Below, piece by piece: positions 1-6,662 of a DNA stretch of 53,974 bases. The notes below the pieces were generated by a model. The model had not been told where the DNA came from. It saw only the letters and a program-made list of their open reading frames with translations, and did no database searches. The first letter of the stretch is position 1; the number at the start of each line of letters is the position of its first letter. The translations under genes were made by a program, and so were the position numbers. The stretch comes from Acidimicrobiia bacterium. GTDB taxonomy: Bacteria; Actinomycetota; Acidimicrobiia; Acidimicrobiales; Bin134. Where the stretch lies: assembly GCA_022819825.1 (NCBI GenBank), contig JAJEGM010000003.1, forward strand, positions 1 through 53,974, written 5' to 3'.

Positions 1-2346
1 TTTGAGGGTTTCGGGGGTTTTGCTCCAAGTAGCGGTGATGACCCAGCCCGAGCCCGACGACTCGCACGAAACAGACTCGAACGCCAAAGAGGGCTTGGCC
101 TCGGGTTTGGGGGCTGTTGGGGTGGTTTGGCCGGTGATCCACGCCGAGACGCCGTGAGCGTTGAACGCGGCCACCCGCACGTCGTAGGCCGAGCCGTTCA
201 CAAGCCCGGTGATCGTGTGCGATGTGGCCAAATCCGAGCCGTGGTCCAAATCCGTGCTCTGCACCGCGGCGTCGCCCCACGCCTGGGTCACAAGCTTCCA
301 CTGCACCCGATACCCGAACCCCGCGGCGGGCGTCGTGGCCGACGCCGACCACGAGACCGCGATCTGCTTATCGCCCGCTGCAACCGACAAGCCCGACGCC
401 GGATCGGGAGCCGTCGCCTTCGGCTCGGGCTTGGCGGCGATTGTGCAGTTGGCGGCCTCGGCCTTTTTCAGCTCGGCAACCACGGGGCTCCAACGCGAGC
501 TCGAGTAGGCGTCGGCGTGGCCCTGGGCCTGGGCCGAGGTCATCGCGGCGATGCCGGGGAAGTCCTCAACGCACAACCCCTCCAAAGCGCTGTTCCAGCG
601 GTCGACGTGGTCCTGGCCGTGGTGAGTCTCGGCCGCATAGCCCCTCACGTCGCTGACCAAATCCGCGGGCGCTGTGTAGCCAGGAGCGGCCGGGGTCGCT
701 GCGGCGGTGATCCAATCAGAGAACCTGTCGGCGTTGAACGCCGCCACCCGTACGTCATAGGCCGAGCCGCCCGCAAGCCCCGTGATCGTGTAGGAGGTCG
801 CCAAATCCGAGCCGTGGTCCAAATCCTCGGACTGCACCGCGGCACCATCCCACGCCCCAGCCGACGGCTTCCACTGCACCCGATACCCGAAACCAGCCGC
901 GGGTGTCGTGGCCGACGCCGACCAGGAAACCGCGATCTGCCCGGCCCCCGCACTCGCAGACAAACCAGAAACAGGACCAGGCGGGGAGTTGGAGTTATCT
1001 ATGGACGTGGGGTCGTTGACTTCTAGCCATTGTCTGATATTCCAGCACGCTGCGCTTACCAATCCGCTCATAGCGGCACCAGTAATTAGAGCTGGCACGG
1101 CTGCAACTCCCGTTGCTAATAGCACAGCAGATACAGCGACTCCCGTAGCCCATTGAGTGGCCTGATTTCTGCAAATGCCTCGTGTTCCAGCTTCAACGGC
1201 TGCTCTCAGTGCTTGTTCAAACCCGTCGATTACAGCAGCTCTGAGTGTGCCTTTGATGTCGGAGACTTTCTCGACCACAATTTTTCCATTTTCGATAACA
1301 TACTCAACGCCGCCGATAACGGTTTTTCCGGCGTTGACGGCGTATCTAATGCCGTCGAGGACGAATCCTGTTATGTTCAACCGGTTGTTGGGCGGTATGG
1401 CTTGGTAGCAGTTTGGGTTGTCGTCGAGCGCCTTCCAGATGGGATTCCATATGACGTAGGCCCCAGGCGGATATTTGAGGTCGTTTTCAGACAGCGGGTA
1501 AAGCTTCATTATCTCTTCGGTGTTGAGGTAGAAGAAAGCGTCTTGCGGGAGCGGCTGTTCAAAGGTGTTCGCCGGGCAGTCGTTCGAAATCGTCGGGCAG
1601 GTTTTCGATTGGTGGTTGTGGCTGTCCGTGCCTGTGTGGGTGGTCCATGAGACGGTCTGGCCTGCGTTGCCGGTTCCGCACACCGGCTCGGCGGGGTGGT
1701 TGTCGTGGCAGGTGTTGGTGGTCTCGTGGGGATGCTGGCCCGCCCCCGGCGTGCAGTGGTCTTCGTGCTTGGAGACAGCCCGGTATTTGGTGGTGGTTCC
1801 GGTCTTCTCCCAGACCCGCTCGGTTCCGGTCTTCTCCCAAACCTGCCGGGTTCCGGTCCGTTTGTAGACCTGCTTTGTGCCGGTTTTCTCCCAGACCCGC
1901 TCGGTTCCGGTCTTCATCCAAACTTGCTCAACGCCGTCGGGGACTTCGCGGGTTTCGGTCCTGTAGTTGTAAACGGCCCTGGTCCTGGTCTCCCCCGGCG
2001 GGCAATAGGTGACCGCAGTATCAAGAATGACGATCAGCTCGCAAGGCGGATAGTAGGTATAGGTCTCGGTGAACGGCGCGACTCGGGCCTGAACCGTGAT
2101 CGTCTTGTACTGCGGCACCGGAACATACCCGTAAACGTCTTTGGTCACCCACCCATAAACATCTTCGGTGACCCACCCGTAAACGTCTTTGGTCACCCAC
2201 CCGTAGACGTTTTGGGTGACATACCCGTAAACGTCTTCCTCGTAAGGCTCTTGCACGTCCTCGGGCGGGTGGGCCTGAGCGGCGGCGGGCGACAGCGCCG
2301 CGGCCAAACACAACGCGACGAACAGAACAACGGAACGGCGGAACAC
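1..2346 (-). CDS. Secreted repeat-rich fibronectin type III protein (C-terminus beyond window)
   Basis: The open frame runs from a GTG at 2346 off the left edge, so 782 codons are visible without a stop. An AAGGGGG ribosome site precedes the GTG. Residues 1-25 form a signal peptide (RR, hydrophobic core, AQA end). Residues 38-77 are five 8-residue repeats of the type DVYGWVTK. Residues 142-186 are five 9-residue repeats of the type VWEKTGTER. A Cys/His-rich stretch follows, then a hydrophobic alpha-helical segment (around 1030-1160), then a fibronectin III domain (about 695-990). Next comes a spacer beginning VRGYAAETHHGQ and containing MTSAQAQGHADAY, and then a second fibronectin III domain (about 130-430). 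The spacer type is one I associate with actinobacterial FnIII surface proteins. It is probably exported and possibly membrane-inserted or adhesive; its function is unknown. The part around 1010-1560 is visibly less GC-rich than the rest. Confidence 0.85.
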   Translation of the reverse strand, partial: MFRRSVVLFVALCLAAALSPAAAQAHPPEDVQEPYEEDVYGYVTQNVYGWVTKDVYGWVTEDVYGWVTKDVYGYVPVPQYKTITVQARVAPFTETYTYYPPCELIVILDTAVTYCPPGETRTRAVYNYRTETREVPDGVEQVWMKTGTERVWEKTGTKQVYKRTGTRQVWEKTGTERVWEKTGTTTKYRAVSKHEDHCTPGAGQHPHETTNTCHDNHPAEPVCGTGNAGQTVSWTTHTGTDSHNHQSKTCPTISNDCPANTFEQPLPQDAFFYLNTEEIMKLYPLSENDLKYPPGAYVIWNPIWKALDDNPNCYQAIPPNNRLNITGFVLDGIRYAVNAGKTVIGGVEYVIENGKIVVEKVSDIKGTLRAAVIDGFEQALRAAVEAGTRGICRNQATQWATGVAVSAVLLATGVAAVPALITGAAMSGLVSAACWNIRQWLEVNDPTSIDNSNSPPGPVSGLSASAGAGQIAVSWSASATTPAAGFGYRVQWKPSAGAWDGAAVQSEDLDHGSDLATSYTITGLAGGSAYDVRVAAFNADRFSDWITAAATPAAPGYTAPADLVSDVRGYAAETHHGQDHVDRWNSALEGLCVEDFPGIAAMTSAQAQGHADAYSSSRWSPVVAELKKAEAANCTIAAKPEPKATAPDPASGLSVAAGDKQIAVSWSASATTPAAGFGYRVQWKLVTQAWGDAAVQSTDLDHGSDLATSHTITGLVNGSAYDVRVAAFNAHGVSAWITGQTTPTAPKPEAKPSLAFESVSCESSGSGWVITATWSKTPETLK
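1789..1923 (-). repeat. Five tandem 27-bp units encoding VWEKTGTER-like nonapeptides
   Basis: These units encode residues 142-186 of the secreted FnIII protein. The unit is V(W/Y)x(K/R)TGTxx. It is a second, unrelated array with a 9-residue period, downstream of the 8-residue array in the same protein. Confidence 0.85.
2116..2235 (-). repeat. Five tandem 24-bp units encoding DVYGWVTK-like octapeptides
   Basis: These units encode residues 38-77 of the secreted FnIII protein. Each unit reads (D/N)VYG(W/Y)V followed by two variable residues. The DNA units are nearly identical, which points to recent expansion by slippage or recombination. Confidence 0.85.
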
Positions 2347-2350
2347 GAGG

Positions 2351-2416
2351 TGGCCCCCTTCGGAAGGTCGGGATTTGCACCTAGCGAAAGCCCGCGGCCA
2401 AATCCGAAGGGGGCCA
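2351..2416. repeat. 14-bp perfect inverted repeat (2351-2364 / 2403-2416)
   Basis: TGGCCCCCTTCGGA at 2351-2364 is the exact reverse complement of 2403-2416. The left arm contains the ribosome binding region of the FnIII gene. A 7-bp pair (2371-2377 / 2399-2405) is nested inside and competes with it. An operator, an mRNA structure over the ribosome site or a recombination footprint are all possible. Confidence 0.75.
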
Positions 2417-2503
2417 AGACCCAGAATTCCTTGAGGGGGAAATGCGGCTCCCGACCCACTACACATTTGACCGCAGGGAGACCCCACGGGCTTTCACTAG
2501 GTG
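2378..2503. repeat. 17-bp inverted repeat, one mismatch (2378-2394 / 2487-2503)
   Basis: CACCTAGCGAAAGCCCG at 2378-2394 pairs with 2487-2503 with a single mismatch. The arms are 92 bp apart and the right arm lies inside the small ORF at 2442-2573. The repeat lies just upstream of the secreted FnIII gene. Confidence 0.7.
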
Positions 2504-2573
2504 GCTGGCAACCTACAACAACCAGAACACAACAGGCAAATCCGCCATGCTGACCGCCAAGCGCATGGCGTAG
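2442..2573 (+). CDS. Possible small protein or gene remnant, 43 aa
   Basis: ATG at 2442 with TAG at 2571-2573 encodes 43 residues beginning MRLPTHYTFDRRETPRAF. GAGGGGGA directly upstream could serve as a ribosome site, though spacing is short. It is basic and polar with no membrane segment. It is divergent from the secreted FnIII gene and followed by a strong hairpin at 2586-2632 that could end its transcript. I recognise no family. It may be a real small gene or the decayed tail of a mobile-element gene. Coding status is uncertain because the ORF is short and lies within the inverted-repeat cluster. Confidence 0.3.
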   Translation: MRLPTHYTFDRRETPRAFTRWLATYNNQNTTGKSAMLTAKRMA

Positions 2574-2585
2574 GATCGGGAGCGA

Positions 2586-2632
2586 GTGTGGCGGCGGCCA
2601 CATGAGTAGAAGTCAAGTGGCCGCCGCCACAC
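2586..2632. repeat. 16-bp perfect inverted repeat with 15-nt loop (hairpin)
   Basis: GTGTGGCGGCGGCCAC at 2586-2601 and its exact complement at 2617-2632 form a very stable GC-rich stem. No T-tract follows, so it is not a classical intrinsic terminator, although it could still stop transcription from 2442-2573. The loop, with one stem base, is complementary to the start region of the next gene. Confidence 0.85.
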
Positions 2633-2688
2633 CAACGTTGAGCGCTCCCCAGCGAGCGGCTACCTTGGTGGCATGACTTCTACTCATG
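2601..2688. repeat. 15-bp inverted repeat linking hairpin loop to start of 2673 gene (2601-2615 / 2674-2688)
   Basis: CATGAGTAGAAGTCA at 2601-2615 is the exact reverse complement of 2674-2688, which starts within the ATG (2673-2675) of the small membrane protein gene. The left arm is the loop of the 2586-2632 hairpin, so the two repeats interlock. Confidence 0.85.
2638..2673 (+). promoter_or_regulatory. Leaderless-type promoter for the 2673 gene
   Basis: TTGAGC (2638-2643), a 17-bp spacer, then TACCTT (2661-2666). Seven bases past the hexamer is the A of the ATG at 2673, so the predicted transcript begins at the start codon. No clear ribosome site is present. Confidence 0.5.
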
Positions 2689-2918
2689 CTTCAGAGGCCG
2701 CCAAGGCCAGCAACCCCCAGCGGCCACGACGCCAACGTGTCAGGTGGGGAAAAGCGGTGATGTTGGTAATGCCTGCCCTTGCTTGTGGGGGAGTGCTCTA
2801 TTCGCCCGCTCTGCTTGATCTGCTCGATCTGCCGCTTTTTCCTGCGGTTCCGCTGGTAGCAATAGGCATAGCGGTTGTGGCGATCCCGCTTGCAAACGCT
2901 CTGGATCGGCGCAGTTAA
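2673..2918 (+). CDS. Small membrane protein, 81 aa
   Basis: An 81-residue protein. The first 27 residues are polar and basic (RPRRQRVRW). Two hydrophobic segments follow (about residues 28-46 and 55-74), separated by LLDLLDLPL, and the end is charged (LDRRS). This is a typical two-pass topology with a cytoplasmic basic N-terminus. I recognise no family. The start is supported by a leaderless-type promoter ending at the ATG. The gene faces the truncated deacylase at 2938 and belongs to the accessory stretch that ends there. A 15-bp inverted repeat covers its start codon. Confidence 0.6.
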   Translation: MTSTHASEAAKASNPQRPRRQRVRWGKAVMLVMPALACGGVLYSPALLDLLDLPLFPAVPLVAIGIAVVAIPLANALDRRS

Positions 2919-2937
2919 GCATCGGGCACGAACTTCT

Positions 2938-3606
2938 CTACAGCTCTGTGTATTCGGTGTCATCGGCGTGGCGGCTGGGCACCAGTCGCAGGGTGCGGTC
3001 AAGGTCGAAGCCGTTGGTGGACAAGCCGAGGGCACCGGCAGCCAGGGCATCGTCGAGGGCTTGGGCCATGGCGGTGCGCTCCGCAGGGGTGGCGGGGCGC
3101 TCCCAGGCGGCATCACCCATGACGTAGGTGCGCAGGCTGATGTGTCCGACGTAACCGGCGATGTTGGCGGCAGTGGGCTGGGAGTCGAGCGCGGCCCGGT
3201 ATTCCGGCCACGTGGCCCACGTCCAGGGGACCTCTTCATCGAAGGCGACCAGGGGCAGATCTTCCAGGAAGCAGAACAGGTCCACAACTTCCTGGCGCTG
3301 GGGGCCGTCGAGGGGCGCCGTCGACATCCCGCAGTTCCCGAACACAGTGGTGGTGACCCCATAGCTGGGCAGCGGATCAAACGAGGGATCCCACCACATA
3401 GCCCCGTCAAGGTGGGTATGGGTCTCGATGATGCCGGGAATAACCAGGGCGCCGGCAGCGTCCAGTTCCTGTTCGCCGTCGGGTGACAAGTCGGGACCTA
3501 CTTCTGCGATGATGCGACCCCGCACCCGCACATCAGCCCGTCGGGAGGGTTCGCCCGTGCCGTCCACCACCGTCCCGCCGCGGATCAAGAAGCTGCTCAT
3601 GGCCAT
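2938..3606 (-). pseudogene. Truncated N-acyl-D-amino-acid deacylase (N-terminal 222 aa)
   Basis: This matches the first 40% of the N-acyl-D-amino-acid deacylase/dihydroorotase-like amidohydrolase family, which usually has 480-560 residues. It has the N-terminal IRGGTVVDGTG motif, a metal-site ETHTHLDG, VGHISLRTYVMG and GALGLSTNGFD. The frame stops right after a VPSRHADD segment, where the full-length relative at 6663-8336 continues for about 340 residues. The region with the later catalytic Asp (SDAGAH in the relative) is missing, so it is unlikely to be active. It lies 36 bp downstream of the P450 gene, so it was probably its operon partner. The break coincides with the edge of the accessory region at 1-2937. 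Confidence 0.75.
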
Positions 3607-3642
3607 GACAGCACTGCCGTGCTTCGACCTGGACAGGTGCCG

Positions 3643-4947
3643 CTATGCCACCAGGCGAACACGCTGGTGCTTGACCGCGCCGAGGTGGAGGTGACCGTGG
3701 CGATCGGGCTCGTTGGCCAGTTCCAAGCGGGGCAGCACGGGCAGGATGGCTTTGAGCATGGCTCGCAGCTCCCAGCGGGCCAGGTTGGCGCCCAAGCAGA
3801 AGTGGACGCCGTGGCCGAAGGCCATGTGGTGGTTGGGGTTTCGGCCCACATCGAAGCGGTAGGGGTCGTCGAACACCGCGTCGTCCCGGTTGGCCGACGG
3901 GTAGAACACGCCCACGGTGTCACCCTCTCTGATCGTTTGGCCGTGGCGCTCCACGTCGGCCGTCGCGGTGCGGGCGAACTGGATCACCGGAGAGGTCCAC
4001 CGCAAGATCTCCTCCACCGCGGGCTCGATCAGCGACTCATCGGCCAGGAGGCGGTCGATCTGATCGCGGTTCTGGAGCAGAGCGGTGACGCCCGATGTGG
4101 TGGCGTTGCGGGTGGTCTCGTTTCCAGCACCCAACAGCAAGGTGATGTAGCCGGTGAGCTGCTGGGTGTTGAGCGGGCAGCCGTCGACCTCGCCCTGGAC
4201 CACGGCACCGGTGAGGTCGTCGCGGGGCTCGGCCTGGCAGTCTTCGATGATCGTCCCGATATAGGCGCTGAAGTCCTTGCCCATCCGGAACCTCAGGTCG
4301 TCGAAGGTCTCGCCCGGCTCGGCCCACCGCATATTCTCCTCATCGTTGAACGCCATCTCGGTGAACTTGTGGACCTTCGACCAGTCCTCGATGTCCAGGC
4401 CCATGAGATCGCAGATGGTGGCCAGCGGCAGCTTCACGGCGTAGTCCAGCACCAAATCGGCTTCGCCGTCGCGCTCCAGAATCTCTACGAACTCGCCGGT
4501 GAAGCGGGCGGCGTACTGGGCGAGGTGCGCTTCGTGCTCCCGCATCGCCCGGGGGGTAAAGCGACGGGCGGTGAGCAGTCGGAACCGGGTGTGGCGGGGA
4601 CGGTCCAAGAACACCATGTCCATGGGCTCGTCGAGGTCCCAGCCCAGTTCGGTGAGCCGCCGTTCCCGGCGCTCCCACATGCCCTTGTCCTCTTCGATGG
4701 AGGCCAGGCGAAGGCGGGGACCGCCATTGATGAAGAGCTTGTCGTTCGACGACACCCAGTGGATGTCCTCATGGCGGGTTATGGCCCAGAACGGTTCGAT
4801 GTCGGGGCGCTCATACCAGTGCACCGGGGCCTCGGCTCGCAGCAGATCCCACGCGGCCCACGGGTAGCCGCGGTCTTGGTAGAGGTGAGTGGAGTGAATA
4901 TCGATCTCGTCGAGCGACAGTGCTCCGGCGGTATCCGTGATGGTCAT
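3643..4947 (-). CDS. Cytochrome P450, 434 aa
   Basis: A soluble bacterial class I cytochrome P450 monooxygenase. The I-helix oxygen-activation motif GAGNETTRN is near residues 273-281, the K-helix EEILR follows, and the haem loop FGHGVHFCLGANLAR places the thiolate Cys at residue 384. Length is normal. ATG at 4947 is preceded by GGGGGAG, a strong ribosome site. Family members hydroxylate sterols, fatty acids or terpenes using ferredoxin and ferredoxin reductase, neither of which is visible nearby. The resemblance is to the actinobacterial CYP124/125/142-type group, but I cannot fix a subfamily or substrate. It lies upstream of the truncated deacylase on the same strand. Confidence 0.93.
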   Translation of the reverse strand: MTITDTAGALSLDEIDIHSTHLYQDRGYPWAAWDLLRAEAPVHWYERPDIEPFWAITRHEDIHWVSSNDKLFINGGPRLRLASIEEDKGMWERRERRLTELGWDLDEPMDMVFLDRPRHTRFRLLTARRFTPRAMREHEAHLAQYAARFTGEFVEILERDGEADLVLDYAVKLPLATICDLMGLDIEDWSKVHKFTEMAFNDEENMRWAEPGETFDDLRFRMGKDFSAYIGTIIEDCQAEPRDDLTGAVVQGEVDGCPLNTQQLTGYITLLLGAGNETTRNATTSGVTALLQNRDQIDRLLADESLIEPAVEEILRWTSPVIQFARTATADVERHGQTIREGDTVGVFYPSANRDDAVFDDPYRFDVGRNPNHHMAFGHGVHFCLGANLARWELRAMLKAILPVLPRLELANEPDRHGHLHLGAVKHQRVRLVA

Positions 4948-5006
4948 GCGTTACTCCCCCGTGCCTTGCTTGCAGAGACATATTGGCAGAGCGGCATGGG
5001 TGGGCT

Positions 5007-5915
5007 CTAAGTGCTCCCGCTTCTGAGACCCTCCCACAACTTCGAGCGGAGAGGTTCGGGGGCTACGAGTTCGAAGGATTGGCTGTCTAGGCGGGCGAAG
5101 CCTTCTAAGGGGTGGCCGGGACGCCACCAGAGGGCGTTGGGGCTGACGGAGTTGGGGCCGGCCAGGTAGCGGATGTAGCTGGCGGCCAGCATGGTGGCGG
5201 AATCTTCCACGAACTGCTCGGCTAGCTCGATGGGGCAAACCATCACGGTGTGAGCCGCGGGCACGGTCACCACCGCGCCCTGCGGACTGATGTTGGGAAC
5301 CGTGCGGGCGAAGTCGAGCAGGTGGCCAGTTACGAACAGGGACTCGCCGGTGAAGACCCGGATACTGCCGGGCAACTCGCTCCCCTCCAGGGCAGTCAGC
5401 GGTTCGTCCATCAAGGTGTTGGCCAGCGCAGCCGCCATCACCTCGCCTTGCTCGATGCCCCATTTCTCGAAGTAACTGCGGTCTACCGGGCAGGCGGCAC
5501 CGTCTAAGTCCACCGACAGGCAGGCAGAGAGGCCCAGGGGCAAAGGGTCGCAGACCGGGTCGATCTGGTTCAGATGATGGGGACCGACCACCCTCACCCG
5601 CAGGTCGGGCCGGAGCTTCTGGTAGTCGACTAGGCGTTCGGCCAGGACATCTGGGGCGAAATCGTCGAGCCGGGCAACGTGGTTGTAGACGATCAGCCGC
5701 CAATCCTCAGGATCGGCCGCCCGACAGGTTTGGGCCAGGTTGGATAGGCCCAAGACGCATTCCATTTTGTCGACGGACACGGTGCCCTCGACCTCATCCA
5801 CGGCGTACTCGCCGAATCGGGCTTGAACGACGCTCTCCACGTGGCTCAGAAAACTGCGGAGTTGCTCTGGGGTCCACCACGGAGCCCAGGCGCTGGAAAC
5901 AGGCGGAGCAGACAC
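5007..5915 (-). CDS. DUF1444 (YtpQ-like) family protein, tentative
   Basis: A 302-aa soluble protein without signal peptide or membrane segment. The region LRPDLRVRVVGPHHL and the helix EKWGIEQGEVMAAALANTL resemble the DUF1444/YtpQ family, whose function is unknown. The C-terminal part SPNALWWRPGHPLEGF is distinctive. The GTG start at 5915 has a very good ribosome site, GGGGAGGAG. It is upstream of the P450 on the same strand, with 59 bp between them, so cotranscription is possible. The family call rests on remembered motifs and is moderate at best; the reading frame itself is well supported. Confidence 0.65.
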   Translation of the reverse strand: MSAPPVSSAWAPWWTPEQLRSFLSHVESVVQARFGEYAVDEVEGTVSVDKMECVLGLSNLAQTCRAADPEDWRLIVYNHVARLDDFAPDVLAERLVDYQKLRPDLRVRVVGPHHLNQIDPVCDPLPLGLSACLSVDLDGAACPVDRSYFEKWGIEQGEVMAAALANTLMDEPLTALEGSELPGSIRVFTGESLFVTGHLLDFARTVPNISPQGAVVTVPAAHTVMVCPIELAEQFVEDSATMLAASYIRYLAGPNSVSPNALWWRPGHPLEGFARLDSQSFELVAPEPLRSKLWEGLRSGST

Positions 5916-6013
5916 AGGCTCCTCCCCTCATTCTCATGTTGAATGGGGGAAGTTTGGGACGACCGTAGCGGGGTTGGGTTGGGGATCGCTTGTGGAAATC
6001 TAATTATTTCTCT

Positions 6014-6033
6014 TTTATTTCAATTTATTTCAA
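6014..6033. repeat. AT-rich 10-bp tandem repeat upstream of pyrE
   Basis: TTTATTTCAA occurs twice in direct tandem (6014-6023, 6024-6033), within a strongly AT-rich stretch at about 5998-6033 in an otherwise GC-rich region. It lies about 30 bp upstream of the predicted pyrE -10 hexamer. The 10-bp period puts both copies on one face of the helix, as in an UP element or a regulator site. Confidence 0.6.
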
Positions 6034-6061
6034 GGGACCGAGCGCGGTCAGCGGCGACCGC

Positions 6062-6074
6062 TAGTCTGAGACCG
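6062..6074 (+). promoter_or_regulatory. Leaderless-type -10 element of pyrE
   Basis: TAGTCT at 6062-6067 lies exactly at -12 to -7 from the GTG at 6074, with no ribosome site between. No clear -35 is visible; the AT-rich repeats further upstream may compensate. Confidence 0.45.
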
Positions 6075-6631
6075 TGGCTGACGCGGCGCTCATTGACATC
6101 ATCAAGCGACAGGGACTGCGGAAGTTGGATCAGCCGATAGAGCTGGCCAGTGGGGCCATGTCGAACGACTTTGTTGACGTCAAGGTGGCCCTCTGCCGAT
6201 GGGCCGACCTTCAGGTGGCGTGCCGGGCGATTGTTCAGCAGGTTCGAGAGGCCGGTATCGAGTTTGACGCGGCTGGCGGGATGACCATGGGCGCCGACTC
6301 GCTGGCGGTGGGCATCGCCGCCGAGACCAGCGGCCAGTGGTTCTCGGTTCGAAAGGAGCCGAAGAAGCGGGGGACGAAACAGCAGATCGAGGGCACCCCG
6401 CTGGGACCGGGCCACCGGGTCTTGCTCCTGGAGGATGCAACCACTACGGGAGGCTCGACGGAGAAGGCCTACGAGGTGATACGCGACACCGGGGCCGAAG
6501 TGGTGGCGGTGGCCACGGTGATCGACCGGGGTGATACCGCCCGTCGCCGCTTTGAGGCACTGGGCGTGCCCTACTTCCCCGCCCTCACCTACACCGACCT
6601 GGGCATCGACCCGGTGGTGCCCCCGGGCTAG
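6074..6631 (+). CDS. pyrE: Orotate phosphoribosyltransferase
   Basis: Joins orotate and PRPP to give orotidine 5'-monophosphate in de novo pyrimidine synthesis. The type I phosphoribosyltransferase PRPP motif is VLLLEDATTTGGST (around residues 115-128). The conserved FSVRKEPKKRGT segment, which carries the catalytic Lys region, and an N-terminal IKRQG also fit. Length of 185 aa is normal. The GTG start at 6074 is chosen because a leaderless-type -10 ends six bases before it. It stands alone with no other pyr gene in the window. It converges with the D-aminoacylase homologue at 6663. Confidence 0.9.
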   Translation: MADAALIDIIKRQGLRKLDQPIELASGAMSNDFVDVKVALCRWADLQVACRAIVQQVREAGIEFDAAGGMTMGADSLAVGIAAETSGQWFSVRKEPKKRGTKQQIEGTPLGPGHRVLLLEDATTTGGSTEKAYEVIRDTGAEVVAVATVIDRGDTARRRFEALGVPYFPALTYTDLGIDPVVPPG

Positions 6632-6637
6632 GTCGAC

Positions 6638-6656
6638 TGTGGGGACCAGCCCCGCA
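6638..6656. terminator. Possible short bidirectional hairpin between convergent genes
   Basis: TGTGGGG (6638-6644) and CCCCGCA (6650-6656) can pair with one G-T wobble around a 5-nt loop. It sits in the 31-bp gap between pyrE and the convergent deacylase. No T-tract, so this is weak. Confidence 0.3.
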
Positions 6657-6662
6657 GGCTGC

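Noticed and set aside
127..2553. Long plus-strand open frames of Arg/Gly/Val-rich composition over the left region
   Set aside because: They are antisense to the minus-strand FnIII gene, which has recognisable domains, a signal peptide and a ribosome site. The plus frames show no family features.
3619..5010. 463-aa plus-strand frame opposite the P450
   Set aside because: It is the complement of a P450 with all haem motifs; high GC leaves the opposite strand open by chance.
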